Shown here piece after piece: positions 26,618 to 39,038 of a DNA stretch of 64,000 nucleotides (positions within the stretch are counted from its first letter, which is position 1; each line of letters begins with the position of its first letter). The position numbers and the translations under genes were made by a program. The stretch comes from Coriaria nepalensis (lineage: Eukaryota; Streptophyta; Magnoliopsida; Cucurbitales; Coriariaceae), in NCBI GenBank assembly GCA_027186245.1, contig CP114483.1:12544220-12608219 (forward strand). Direction: 5' to 3'. The notes below the pieces were generated by a model. That model did no database searches, was not told the origin of the DNA, and worked only from the letters and a program-made list of their open reading frames with translations.

Positions 26618-29600
26618 ACTTGCAATTAATCTATTGAAGACAACAATGCATTCCTTTAGCCTTAAAAAGCATGTCACTCAGTCTTTTCATGTCATTAAAT
26701 TGTTTGAAAGCACATCGAACCAATTATATGTCTGCATTTAAAACACTACTTGCATGCCTAACTTGCAAATGATCTATTGAAGAAAACTATGCATTTTTTT
26801 GGCCTTAAAGTCGTATTATTGCGTCTCTTTTGGTCATTAAATCATTCAAAATCACTTCGTACGAAATTCGCAGTTTAAACATGACTTTCGTGCATAACTT
26901 GCCGTTCATCGATTCAAGGCAACAACGCATTTGTTTAGCCTTAAAATCATGTCATTGAGTCTCTTGTAGTCATGAAATCATTTTAATTAATCCGAATGAA
27001 TTCTATTTTCGCCCTTCAAACATGATTTTCTTACATAACTTCCAATTAATCTATTGAAGACAACAATGCATTCCTTTAGCCTTAAAAAGCATGTCATTCA
27101 GTCTTTTCATGTAATTAAATAGTTTGAAAGCACATCGAACCAATTATATGTATGCATTTAAAACACTACTTTCATGCATAACTTTTAAATGATCTATTGA
27201 AGAAAACTATGCATTTTTTTAGCCTTAAAGTCGTAGTATCGCGTCTCTTTTGGTCATTAAATCATTCAAAATCACTTCGTACGAAATTCGCAGTTTAAAC
27301 ATGACTTTCGTGCATAACTTGCCGTTCATCGATTCAAGGCAACAACACATTTGTTTAGCCTTAAAATCATGTCATTGAGTCTCTTGTAGTCATGAAATCA
27401 TTTTAATTAATCCGAACGAATTCTATTTTCGCCCTTCAAACATGATTTTCTTACATAACTTGCAATTAATCTATTGAAGACAACAATGCATTCCTTTAGC
27501 CTTAAAAAGCATGTCATTCAGTCTTTTCATGTCATTAAATTGTTTGAAAGCACGTCGAACCAATTCTACGTTTGCATTTAAAACACGACTTTCATGCATA
27601 ACTTGCAAATGATCTATTGAAGAAAACTATGCATTTTTTTAGCCTTAAAATCGTATTATTGCGTCTCTTTTGGTCATTAAATCATTCAAAATCACTTCGT
27701 ACGAAATTCACAGTTTAAACATGACTTTCGTGCATTACTTGCCGTTCATCGATTCAAGGCAACAACGCATTTGTTTAGCCTTAAAATCATGTCATTGAGT
27801 CTCTTGTAGTCTTGAAATCATTTTAATTAATCCGAACGAATTCTATTTTCGCCCTTCAAACATGATTTTCTTACATAACTTGCAATTAATCTATCGAAGA
27901 CAACAATGCATTTCTTTAGCCTTAAAAAGCATGTCATTCAGTCTTTTCATGTCATTAAATTGTTTGAAAGCACATCGAACCAATTATATGTCTGCATTTA
28001 AAACATAACTTTCATGCATAACTTGCAAATGATCTATTGAAGAAAACTATGCATTTTTTTAGCCTTAAAGTCGTATTATTGTGTCTCTTTTGGTCATTAA
28101 ATCATTCAAAATCACTTCATACGAAATTCGCAGTTTAAACATGACCTTCGTGCATTACTTGCCGTTGATCGATTCAAGGCAACAACGCATTTGTTTAGCC
28201 TTAAAATCATGTCATTGAGTCTCTTGTAGTCATGAAATCATTTTAATTAATCCGAACGAATTCTATTTTCGCCCTTCAAACATGATTTTCTTACATAACT
28301 TGCAATTAATCTATTGAAGACAACAATGCATTCCTTTAGCCTTAAAAAGCATGTCATTCAGTCTTTTCATGTCATTAAATTGTTTGAAAGCACGTCGAAC
28401 CAATTCTACGTTTGCATTTAAAACACGACTTTCATGCATTACTTGCAAATGATCTACTGAAGAAAACTATGCATTTTTTTAGACTTAAAGTCGTTTTATT
28501 GCGTCTCTTTTAGTCATTAAAAAATTCAATATCACTTCGTACGAAATTCGCAGTTTAAACATGACTTTCGTGCATTACTTGCCGTTCATTGATTCAAGGC
28601 AACAACGCATTTGTTTAGGCTTAAAATCATGTCGTTGAGTCTCTTGTAGTCATGAAATTATTTTAATTAATCCGAACGAATTCTATTTTCGCCCTTCAAA
28701 CATGATTTTCTTACATGACTTGCAATTAATCTATTGAAGACAACAATGCATTCCTTTAGCCTTAAAAAGCATGTCACTCAGTCTTTTCATGTCATTAAAT
28801 TGTTTGAAAGCACATCGAACCAATTATATGTCTGCATTTAAAACACTACTTTCATGCATAACTTGCAAATGATCTATTGAAGAAAACTATGCATTTTTTT
28901 AGCCTTAAAGTCGTATTATGGCGTCTCTTTTGGTCATTAAATCATTCAAAATCACTTCGTACGAAATTCGCAGTTTAAACATGACTTTCGTGCATTACTT
29001 GCCGTTGATCGATTCAAGGCAACAACGCATTTGTTTAGCCTTAAAATCATGTCATTGAGTCTCTTGTAGTCATGAAATCATTTTAATTAATCCGAACGAA
29101 TTCTATTTTCGCCCTTCAAACATGATTTTCTTACATAACTTGCAATTAATCTATTGAAGACAACAATGCATTCCTTTAGCCTTAAAAAGCATGTCACTCA
29201 GTCTTTTCATGTCATTAAATTGTTTGAAAGCACATCGAACCAATTATATGTCTGCATTTAAAACACTACTTTCATGCCTAACTTGCAAATGATCTATTGA
29301 AGAAAACTATGCATTTTTTTAGCCTTAAAGTCGTATTATTGCGTCTCTTTTGGTCATTAAATCATTCAAAATCACTTCGTACGAAATTCACAGTTTAAAC
29401 ATGACTTTCATGCATTACTTGCCGTTCATCGATTCAAGGCAACAACGCATTTGTTTAGCCTTAAAATCATGTCATTGAGTCTCTTGTAGTCATGAAATCA
29501 TTTTAATTAATCCGAACGAATTCTATTTTCGCCCTTCAAACATGATTTTCTTACATAACTTCATATTAATCTATTGAAGACAACAATGCATTCCTTTAGC

Positions 29601-29977
29601 CTTAAAAAGCATGTCACTCAGTCTTTTCATGTCATTAAATTGTTTGAGAGCACATCGAACCAATTATATGTCTGCATTTAAAACACTACTTTCATGCATA
29701 ACTTGCAAATGATCTATTGAAGAAAACTATGCATTTTTTTAGCCTTAAAGTCGTATTATTGCGGCTCTTTTGGTCATTAAATCATTCAAAATCACTTCGT
29801 ACGAAATTCGCAGTTTAAACATGACTTTCGTGCATGACTTGCCGTTCATCGATTCAAGGCAACAACGCATTTGTTTAGCCTTAAAATGATGTCATTGAGT
29901 CTCTTGTAATCATGAAATCATTTTAATTAATCCGAACGAATTCTATTTTCGCCCTTCAAACATGATTTTCTTACATA
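26618..29977 (+). repeat. Octameric HOR, 3360-bp period, copy 1
   Basis: Matches the segment 3360 bp (eight units) further right with few differences. Shared markers include 'cttgcatgcc' near 26750, 'ttttggcc' near 26800, 'tagtatcgcg' near 27234, 'cttgaaatc' near 27811, 'ctatcgaag' near 27892, 'aaacataac' near 28002, 'gtgtctc' at 28081, 'tgacctt' near 28143, 'tcgttttatt' near 28491, 'tcgtattatg' near 28911 and 'ttcatattaat' near 29561. The last 140 bases contain a conversion-like patch (29836-29909) that breaks the match. Confidence 0.9.
29836..29909 (+). repeat. Patch of domain-1 T1 sequence inside domain 3
   Basis: This A subunit has 'gacttgcc' at its start, 'aaaatgatg' (g at 29888) and 'cttgtaatc' (a at 29909). 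The three markers together are otherwise seen only in T1 units of HOR copies 3, 4 and 6 at 3365, 5047 and 8411. The neighbouring B subunit lacks the T1 markers 'gcctcaaaa' and 'cagtatttt', so only the first part of A was transferred. Confidence 0.8.
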
Positions 29978-32900
29978 ACTTGCAATTAATCTATTGAAGA
30001 CAACAATGCATTCCTTTAGCCTTAAAAAGCATGTCACTCAGTCTTTTCATGTCATTAAATTGTTTGAAAGCACATCGAACCAATTATATGTCTGCATTTA
30101 AAACACTACTTGCATGCCTAACTTGCAAATGATCTATTGAAGAAAACTATGCATTTTTTTGGCCTTAAAGTCGTATTATTGCGTCTCTTTTGGTCATTAA
30201 ATCATTCAAAATCACTTCGGACGAAATTCGCAGTTTAAACATGACTTTCGTGCATAACTTGCCGTTCATCGATTCAAGGCAACAACGCATTTGTTTAGCC
30301 TTAAAATCATGTCATTGAGTCTCTTGTAGTCATGAAATCATTTTAATTAATCCGAACGAATTCTATTTTCGCCCTTCAAACATGATTTTCTTACATAACT
30401 TCCAATTAATCTATTGAAGACAACAATGCATTCCTTTAGCCTTAAAAAGCATGTCATTCAGTCTTTTCATGTAATTAAATAGTTTGAAAGCACATCGAAC
30501 CAATTATATGTCTGCATTTAAAACACTACTTTCATGCATAACTTTTAAATGATCTATTGAAGAAAACTATGCATTTTTTTAGCCTTAGAGTCGTAGTATC
30601 GCGTCTCTTTTGGTCATTAAATCATTCAAAATCACTTCGTACGAAATTCGCAGTTTAAACATGACTTTCGTGCATAACTTGCCGTTCATCGATTCAAGGC
30701 AACAACACATTTGTTTAGCCTTAAAATCATGTCATTGAGTCTCTTGTAGTCATGAAATCATTTTAATTAATCCGAACGAATTCTATTTTCGCCCTTCAAA
30801 CATGATTTTCTTACATAACTTGCAATTAATCTATTGAAGACAACAATGCATTCCTTTAGCCTTAAAAAGCATGTCATTCAGTCTTTTCATGTCATTAAAT
30901 TGTTTGAAAGCACGTCGAACCAATTCTACGTTTGCATTTAAAACACGACTTTCATGCATAACTTGCAAATGATCTATTGAAGAAAACTATGCATTTTTTT
31001 AGCCTTAAAATCGTATTATTGCGTCTCTTTTGGTCATTAAATCATTCAAAATCACTTCGTACGAAATTCACAGTTTAAACATGACTTTCGTGCATTACTT
31101 GCCGTTCATCGATTCAAGGCAACAACGCATTTGTTTAGCCTTAAAATCATGTCATTGAGTCTCTTGTAGTCTTGAAATCATTTTAATTAATCCGAACGAA
31201 TTCTATTTTCGCCCTTCAAACATGATTTTCTTACATAACTTGCAATTAATCTATCGAAGACAACAATGCATTTCTTTAGCCTTAAAAAGCATGTCATTCA
31301 GTCTTTTCATGTCATTAAATTGTTTGAAAGCACATCGAACCAATTATATGTCTGCATTTAAAACATAACTTTCATGCATAACTTGCAAATGATCTATTGA
31401 AGAAAACTATGCATTTTTTTAGCCTTAAAGTCGTATTATTGTGTCTCTTTTGGTCATTAAATCATTCAAAATCACTTCATACGAAATTCGCAGTTTAAAC
31501 ATGACCTTCGTGCATTACTTGCCGTTGATCGATTCAAGGCAACAACGCATTTGTTTAGCCTTAAAATCATGTCATTGAGTCTCTTGTAGTCATGAAATCA
31601 TTTTAATTAATCCGAACGAATTCTATTTTCGCCCTTCAAACATGATTTTCTTACATAACTTGCAATTAATCTATTGAAGACAACAATGCATTCCTTTAGC
31701 CTTAAAAAGCATGTCATTCAGTCTTTTCATGTCATTAAATTGTTTGAAAGCACGTCGAACCAATTCTACGTTTGCATTTAAAACACGACTTTCATGCATT
31801 ACTTGCAAATGATCTACTGAAGAAAACTATGCATTTTTTTAGACTTAAAGTCGTTTTATTGCGTCTCTTTTAGTCATTAAAAAATTCAATATCACTTCGT
31901 ACGAAATTCGCAGTTTAAACATGACTTTCGTGCATTACTTGCCGTTCATTGATTCAAGGCAACAACGCATTTGTTTAGGCTTAAAATCATGTCGTTGAGT
32001 CTCTTGTAGTCATGAAATTATTTTAATTAATCCGAACGAATTCTATTTTCGCCCTTCAAACATGATTTTCTTACATGACTTGCAATTAATCTATTGAAGA
32101 CAACAATGCATTCCTTTAGCCTTAAAAAGCATGTCACTCAGTCTTTTCATGTCATTAAATTGTTTGAAAGCACATCGAACCAATTATATGTCTGCATTTA
32201 AAACACTACTTTCATGCATAACTTGCAAATGATCTATTGAAGAAAACTATGCATTTTTTTAGCCTTAAAGTCGTATTATGGCGTCTCTTTTGGTCATTAA
32301 ATCATTCAAAATCACTTCGTACGAAATTCGCAGTTTAAACATGACTTTCGTGCATTACTTGCCGTTGATCGATTCAAGGCAACAACGCATTTGTTTAGCC
32401 TTAAAATCATGTCATTGAGTCTCTTGTAGTCATGAAATCATTTTAATTAATCCGAACGAATTCTATTTTCGCCCTTCAAACATGATTTTCTTACATAACT
32501 TGCAATTAATCTATTGAAGACAACAATGCATTCCTTTAGCCTTAAAAAGCATGTCACTCAGTCTTTTCATGTCATTAAATTGTTTGAAAGCACATCGAAC
32601 CAATTATATGTCTGCATTTAAAACACTACTTTCATGCCTAACTTGCAAATGATCTATTGAAGAAAACTATGCATTTTTTTAGCCTTAAAGTCGTATTATT
32701 GCGTCTCTTTTGGTCATTAAATCATTCAAAATCACTTCGTACGAAATTCACAGTTTAAACATGACTTTCATGCATTACTTGCCGTTCATCGATTCAAGGC
32801 AACAACGCATTTGTTTAGCCTTAAAATCATGTCATTGAGTCTCTTGTAGTCATGAAATCATTTTAATTAATCCGAACGAATTCTATTTTCGCCCTTCAAA

Positions 32901-33337
32901 CATGATTTTCTTACATAACTTCATATTAATCTATTGAAGACAACAATGCATTCCTTTAGCCTTAAAAAGCATGTCACTCAGTCTTTTCATGTCATTAAAT
33001 TGTTTGAGAGCACATCGAACCAATTATATGTCTGCATTTAAAACACGACTTTCATGCATAACTTGCAAATGATCTATTGAAGAAAACTATGCATTTTTTT
33101 TGCCTTAAAGTCGTATTATTGCGGCTCTTTTGGTCATTAAATCATTCAAAATCACTTCGTACGAAATTCGCAGTTTAAACATGACTTTCGTGCATAACTT
33201 GCCGTTCATCGATTCAAGGCAACAACGCATTTGTCTAGCCTTAAAATCATGTAATTGAGTCTCTTGTAGTCATGAAATCATTTTAATTAATCCGAACGAA
33301 TTCTATTTTCGCCCTTCAAACATGATTTTCTTACATA
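29978..33337 (+). repeat. Octameric HOR, 3360-bp period, copy 2
   Basis: Second copy of the octamer. Differences from copy 1 noticed at 30220 (tcggacg), 30357, 30512, 30588 (cttagag), 33047 and 33101, plus the patch-affected end. These differences suggest an older event than the unmarked hexamer duplication at 14.5-19.6 kb. Confidence 0.9.
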
Positions 33338-35295
33338 ACTTCCAATTAATCTATTGAAGACAACAATGCATTCCTTTAGCCTTAAAAAGCATGTCATTCA
33401 GTCTTTTCATGTCATTAAATTGTTTGAAAGCACATCGAACCAATTATATGTCTGCATTTAAAACACTACTTTCATGCATAACTTGCAAATGATCTATTGA
33501 AGAAAACTATGCATTTTTTTAGCCTTAAAGTCGTATTATTGTGTCTCTTTTGGTCATTAAATCATTCAAAATCACTTCATACGAAATTCGCAGTTTAAAC
33601 ATGACCTTCGTGCATTACTTGCCGTTGATCAATTCAAGGCAACAACGCATTTGTTTAGCCTTAAAATCATGTCATTGAGTCTCTTGTAGTCATGAAATCA
33701 TTTTAATTAATCCGAACGAATTCTATTTTCGCCCTTCAAACATGATTTTCTTACATAACTTGCAATTAATCTATTGAAGACAACAATGCATTCCTTTAGC
33801 CTTAAAAAGCATGTCATTCAGTCTTTTCATGTCATTAAATTGTTTGAAAGCACGTCGAACCAATTCTACGTTTGCATTTAAAACACGACTTTCATGCATT
33901 ACTTGCAAATGATCTACTGAAGAAAACTATGCATTTTTTTAGACTTAAAGTCGTATTATTGCGTCTCTTTTAGTCATTAAAAAATTCAATATCACTTCGT
34001 ACGAAATTCGCAGTTTAAACATGACTTTCGTGCATTACTTGCCGTTCATCGATTCAAGGCAACAACGCATTTGTTTAGGCTTAAAATCATGTCGTTGAGT
34101 CTCTTGTAGTCATGAAATCATTTTAATTAATCCGAACGAATTCTATTTTCGCCCTTCAAACATGATTTTCTTACATGACTTGCAATTAATCTATTGAAGA
34201 CAACAATGCATTCCTTTAGCCTTAAAAAGCATGTCACTCAGTCTTTTCATGTCATTAAATTGTTTGAAAGCACATCGAACCAACTATATGTCTGCATTTC
34301 AAACACTACTTTCATGCATAACTTGCAAATGATCTATTAAAGAAAACGATGCATTTTTTTAGCCTTAAAGTCGTATTATTGCGTCTCTTTTGGTCATTAA
34401 ATCATTCAAAATCACTTCGTACGAAATTCACAGTTTAAACATGACTTACGTGCATTACTTGCCGTTCATCGATTCAAGGCAACAACGCATTTGTTTAGCC
34501 TTAAAATCATGTCATTGAGTCTCTTGTAGTCATGAAATCATTTTAATTAATCCGAACGAATTCTATTTTCGCCCTTCAAACATGATTTTCTTACATAACT
34601 TGCAATTAATCTATTGAAGACAACAATGCATTCCTTTAGCCTTAAAAAGCATGTCACTCAGTCTTTTCATGTCATTAAATTGTTTGAGAGCACATCGAAC
34701 CAATTATATGTCTGCATTTAAAACACTACTTTCATGCATAACTTGCAAATGATCTATTGAAGAAAACTATGCATTTTTTTAGCCTTAAAGTCGTATTATT
34801 GCAGCTCTTTTGGTCATTAAATCATTCAAAATCACTTCGTACGAAATTCGCAGTTTAAACATGACTTTCGTGCATAACTTGCCGTTCATCGATTCAAGGC
34901 AACAACGCATTTGTTTAGCCTTAAAATCATGTAACTGAGTCTCTTGTAGTCATGAAATCATTTTAATTAATCCGAACGAATTCTATTTTCGCCCTTCAAA
35001 CATGATTTTCTTACATAACTTGCAATTAATCTCTTGAAGACAACAATGCATTCCTTTAGCCTTAAAAAGCATGTCATTCAGTCTTTTCATGTCATTAAAT
35101 TGTTTGAAAGCACGTCGAACCAATTCTACGTTTGCATTTAAAACACGACTTTCATGCATTACTTGCAAATGATCTACTGAAGAAAACTATGCATTTTTTT
35201 AGACTTAAAGTCGTATTATTGCGTCTCTTTTGGTCATTAAATCATTCAATATCACTTCGTACGAAATTCGCAGTTTAAACATGACTTTCGTGCAT
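33338..35295 (+). repeat. Units after the octamer, reusing its modules
   Basis: This stretch repeats the octamer module 'gtgtctc' (33541), 'tcatacg', 'tgacctt' (33603), C2 with 'ttaaaaaattcaat' (near 33977) and A with 'ttaggc' and 'cgttgag' (near 34077-34096). The same series returns near 36345-36900, at an offset of 2804 bp because the register shift lies between. Confidence 0.8.
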
Positions 35296-35999
35296 TACTT
35301 GCCGTTGATCGATTCAAGGCAACAACGCATTTGTTTAGGCTTAAAATCATGTCATTGAGTCTCTTGTAGTCATGAAATCATTTTAATTAATCCGAACGAA
35401 TTCTATTTTCGCCCTTCAAACATGATTTTCTTACATAACTTGCAATTAATCTATTGAAGACAACAATGCATTCCTTTAGCCTTAAAAAGCATGTCACTCA
35501 GTCTTTTCATGTCATTAAATTGTTTGAATGCACATCGAACCAATTATATGTCTGCATTTAAAACACTACTTTCATGCATAACTTGCAAATGATCTATTGA
35601 AGAAAACTATGCATTTTTTTATCCTTAAAATCATGTCATTGAGTCTCTTTTAGTCATGAAATCATTTTAATTAATCCGAAGGAATTCTATTTTCGCCCTT
35701 CAAACATGATTTTCTTACATAACTTGCAATTAATCTATTGAAGACAACAATGCATTCCTTTAGCCTTAAAAAGAATGTCATTCAGTCTTTTCATGTCATT
35801 AAATTGTTTGAAAGCACATCGAACCAATTATATGTCTGCATTTAAAACACTACTTTCATGCATAACTTGCAAATGATCTATTGAAGAAAACTATGCATTT
35901 TTTTAGCCTTAAAATCGTATTATTGCGTCTCTTTTAGTCATTCAATCATTCAATATCAGTTCGTACGAAATTCGCAGTTTAAACGTGACTTTCGTGCAT
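35296..35999 (+). repeat. Compound unit of 704 bp (A-B-C/A-B-C)
   Basis: The expected A-B-C order is broken: A (35296-35436), B (35437-35579), a chimeric subunit (35580-35720), then B (35721-35863) and C (35864-35999). Total length is two units minus 136 bp, the length of one C subunit. Everything to the right is therefore out of register with the left by 284 bases modulo 420. This is the only break in subunit order I found in the window. Confidence 0.95.
35580..35720 (+). repeat. Chimeric C/A subunit
   Basis: It starts as C ('aacttgcaaatgatc', 'ctattgaagaaaac', T7 run) and from about 35623-35630 continues as A ('aaaatcatgtcattgag', 'ttaattaatccg', 'ggaattc', 'ttcgcccttc'). Length is 141 bp, as in A. 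The switch lies in the shared 'ccttaaaa' region, so an exchange between homologous but non-equivalent subunits explains it. A 'ttttatcc' form sits at the join; in C subunits that form is otherwise seen only in the left 12 kb. Confidence 0.93.
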
Positions 36000-37302
36000 T
36001 ACTTGCCGTTGATCGATTCAAGGCAACAACGCATTTGTTTAGCCTTAAAATCATGTCATTGAGTCTCTTTTAGTCATGAAATCATTTTAATTAATCCGAA
36101 CGAATTCTATTTTCGCCCTTCAAACATGATTTTCTTACATAACTTGCAATTAATCTATTGAAGACAACAATGCATTCCTTTAGCCTTAAAAAGCATGTCA
36201 CTCAGTCTTTTCATGTCATTAAATTGTTTGAAAGCACATCGAACCAATTATATGTCTGCATTTAAAACACTACTTTCATGCATAACATGCAAATGATCTA
36301 TTGAAGAAAACTATGCATTTTTTTAGCCTTAAAGTCGTATTATTGTGTCTCTTTTGGTCATTAAATCATTCAAAATCACTTCATACGAAATTCGCAGTTT
36401 AAACATGACCTTCGTGCATTACTTGCCGTTGATCGATTCAAGGCAACAACGCATTTGTTTAGCCTTAAAATCATGTCATTGAGTCTCTTGTAGTCATGAA
36501 ATCATTTTAATTAATCCGAACGAATTCTATTTTCGCCCTTCAAACATGATTTTCTTACATAACTTGCAATTAATCTATTGAAGACAACAATGCATTCCTT
36601 TAGCCTTAAAAAGTATGTCATTCAGTCTTTTCATGTCATTAAATTGTTTGAAAGCACGTCGAACCAATTCTACGTTTGCATTTAAAACACGACTTTCATG
36701 CATTACTTGCAAATGATCTACTGAAGAAAACTATGCATTTTTTTAGACTTAAAGTCGTATTATTGCGTCTCTTTTAGTCATTAAAAAATTCAATATCACT
36801 TCGTACGAAATTCGCAGTTTAAACATGACTTTCGTGCATTACTTGCCGTTCATCGATTCAAGGCAACAACGCATTTGTTTAGGCTTAAAATCATGTCGTT
36901 GAGTCTCTTGTAGTCATGAAATCATTTTAATTAATCCGAACGAATTCTATTTTCGCCCTTCAAACATGATTTTCTTACATAACTTGCAATTAATCTATTG
37001 AAGACAACAATGCATTCCTTTAGCCTTAAAAAGCATGTCACTCAGTCTTTTCATGTCATTAAATTGTTTGAAAGCACATCGAACCAATTATATGTCTGCA
37101 TTTAAAACACTACTTTCATGCATAACTTGCAAATGATCTATTGAAGAAAACTATGCATTTTTTTAGCCTTAAAGTCGTATTATTGCGTCTCTTTTGGTCA
37201 TTAAATCATTCAAAATCACTTCGTACGAAATTCGCAGTTTAAACATGACTTTCGTGCATTACTTGCCGTTCATCGATTCAAGGCAACAACGCATTTTTTT
37301 AT

Positions 37303-37680
37303 CCTTAAAATCATGTCTTTGAGTCTCTTTTAGTCATGAAATCATTTTAATTAATCCGAAGGAATTCTATTTTCGCCCTTCAAACATGATTTTCTTACAT
37401 AACTTGCAATTAATCTATTGAAGACAATAATGCATTCCTTTAGCCTTAAAAAGAATGTCATTCAGTCTTTTCATGTCATTAAATTGTTTGAAAGCACATC
37501 GAACCAATTATATGTCTGCATTTAAAACACTACTTTCATGCATAACTTGCAAATGATCTATTGAAGAAAACTATGCATTTTTTTAGCCTTAAAATCGTAT
37601 TATTGCGTCTCTTTTAGTCATTCAATCATTCAATATCAGTTCGTACGAAATTCGCAGTTTAAACGTGACTTTCGTGCATT
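37303..37680 (+). repeat. Second copy of the segment next to the chimera
   Basis: Matches 35623-36000 at an offset of 1680 bp, sharing 'ttttagtcatg', 'ggaattc', 'aagaatgtc', 'cattcaatcattc', 'atcagttcg' and 'aaacgtgac'. It differs by 'gtctttgag' and 'acaataatg'. Here the segment is preceded by a normal A start (37260), but the 'gcatttttttatcc' join form is kept, so an A subunit carries the C-like patch without the subunit loss. Confidence 0.85.
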
Positions 37681-39038
37681 ACTTGCCGTTCATCGATTCA
37701 AGGCAACAACGCATTTGTTTAGGCTTAAAATCATGTCGTTGAGTCTCTTGTAGTCATGAAATCATTTTAATTAATCCGAACGAATTCTATTTTCGCCCTT
37801 CAAACATGATTTTCTTACATAACTTGCAATTAATCTATTGAAGACAACAATGCATTCCTTTAGCCTTAAAAAGCATGTCACTCAGTCTTTTCATGTCATT
37901 AAATTGTTTGAAAGCACATCGAACCAATTATATGTCTGCATTTAAAACACTACTTTCATGCATAACTTGCAAATGATCTATTGAAGAAAACTATGCATTT
38001 TTTTAGCCTTAAAATCGTATTATTGCGTCTCTTTTGGTCACTAAATCATTCAATATCACTTCGTACGAAATTCGCAGTTTAAACATGACTTTCGTGCATT
38101 ACTTGCCGTTCATCGATTCAAGGCAACAACGCATTTGTTTAGCCTTAAAATCATGTCATTGAGTCTCTTGTAGTGATGAAATCATTTTAATTAATTCGAA
38201 CGAATTCTATTTTCGCCCTTCAAACATGATTTTCTTACATAACTTGCAATTAATCTATTGAAGACAACAATGCATTCCTTTAGCCTTAAAAAGCATGTCA
38301 CTCAGTCTTTTCATGTCATTAAATTATTTGAAAGCACATCGAACCAATTATATGTCTGCATTTAACACACTACTTTCATGCATAACTTGCAAATGATCTA
38401 TTGAAGAAAACTATGCATTTTTTTAGCCTTAAAATCGTATTATTGCGTCTCTTTTAGTCATTAAATCATTCAATATCACTTCGTACGAAATTCACAGTTT
38501 AAACATGACTTTCGTGCATTACTTGCCGTTGATCGATTCAAGGAAACAACGCATTTCTTTAGCCTTAAAATCATGTCATTGAGTCTCTTTTAGTCATGAA
38601 ATCATTTTAATTAATCCGAAGGAATTCTATTTTCGCCCTTCAAACATGATTTTCTTACATAACTTGCAATTAATCTATTGAAGACAACAATGCATTCCTT
38701 TAGCCTTAAAAAGAATGTCATTCAGTCTTTTCATGTCATTAAATTGTTTGAAAGCACATCGAACCAATTATATGTCTGCATTTAAAACACTACTTTCATG
38801 CATAACTTGCAAATGATCTATTGAAGAAAACTATGCATTTTTTTAGCCTTAAAATCGTATTATTGCGTCTCTTTTAGTCATTAAATCATTCAATATCACT
38901 TCGTACGAAATTCACAGTTTAAACATGACTTTCGTGCATTACTTGCCGTTGATCGATTCAAGGAAACAACGCATTTCTTTAGCCTTAAAATCATGTCATT
39001 GAGTCTCTTTTAGTCATGAAATCATTTTAATTAATCCA

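Larger units (their letters stand above)
12196..35295 (+). repeat. Domain 3: 55 consecutive units of exactly 420 bp
   Basis: The register stays fixed over 23,100 bp, so all 55 units are 420 bp with no net insertion or deletion, although base substitutions are frequent. Most units start 'tacttgcc' or 'aacttgcc', have 'aaggcaac' and lack the +2 CA form. Three different higher-order duplications lie inside (hexamer near 14.5-19.6 kb, partial tetramer near 23.2-25.8 kb, octamer near 26.6-33.3 kb). The C2 subunit family first appears here, near 20055. Confidence 0.96.

Noticed and set aside
34983..35168. 61-codon open frame on the minus strand
   Set aside because: Same position in the unit, thirty units further on; open because of 'ttctacg' and 'ctcttgaag'. 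The three different codon changes show chance loss of one stop, not a preserved protein.
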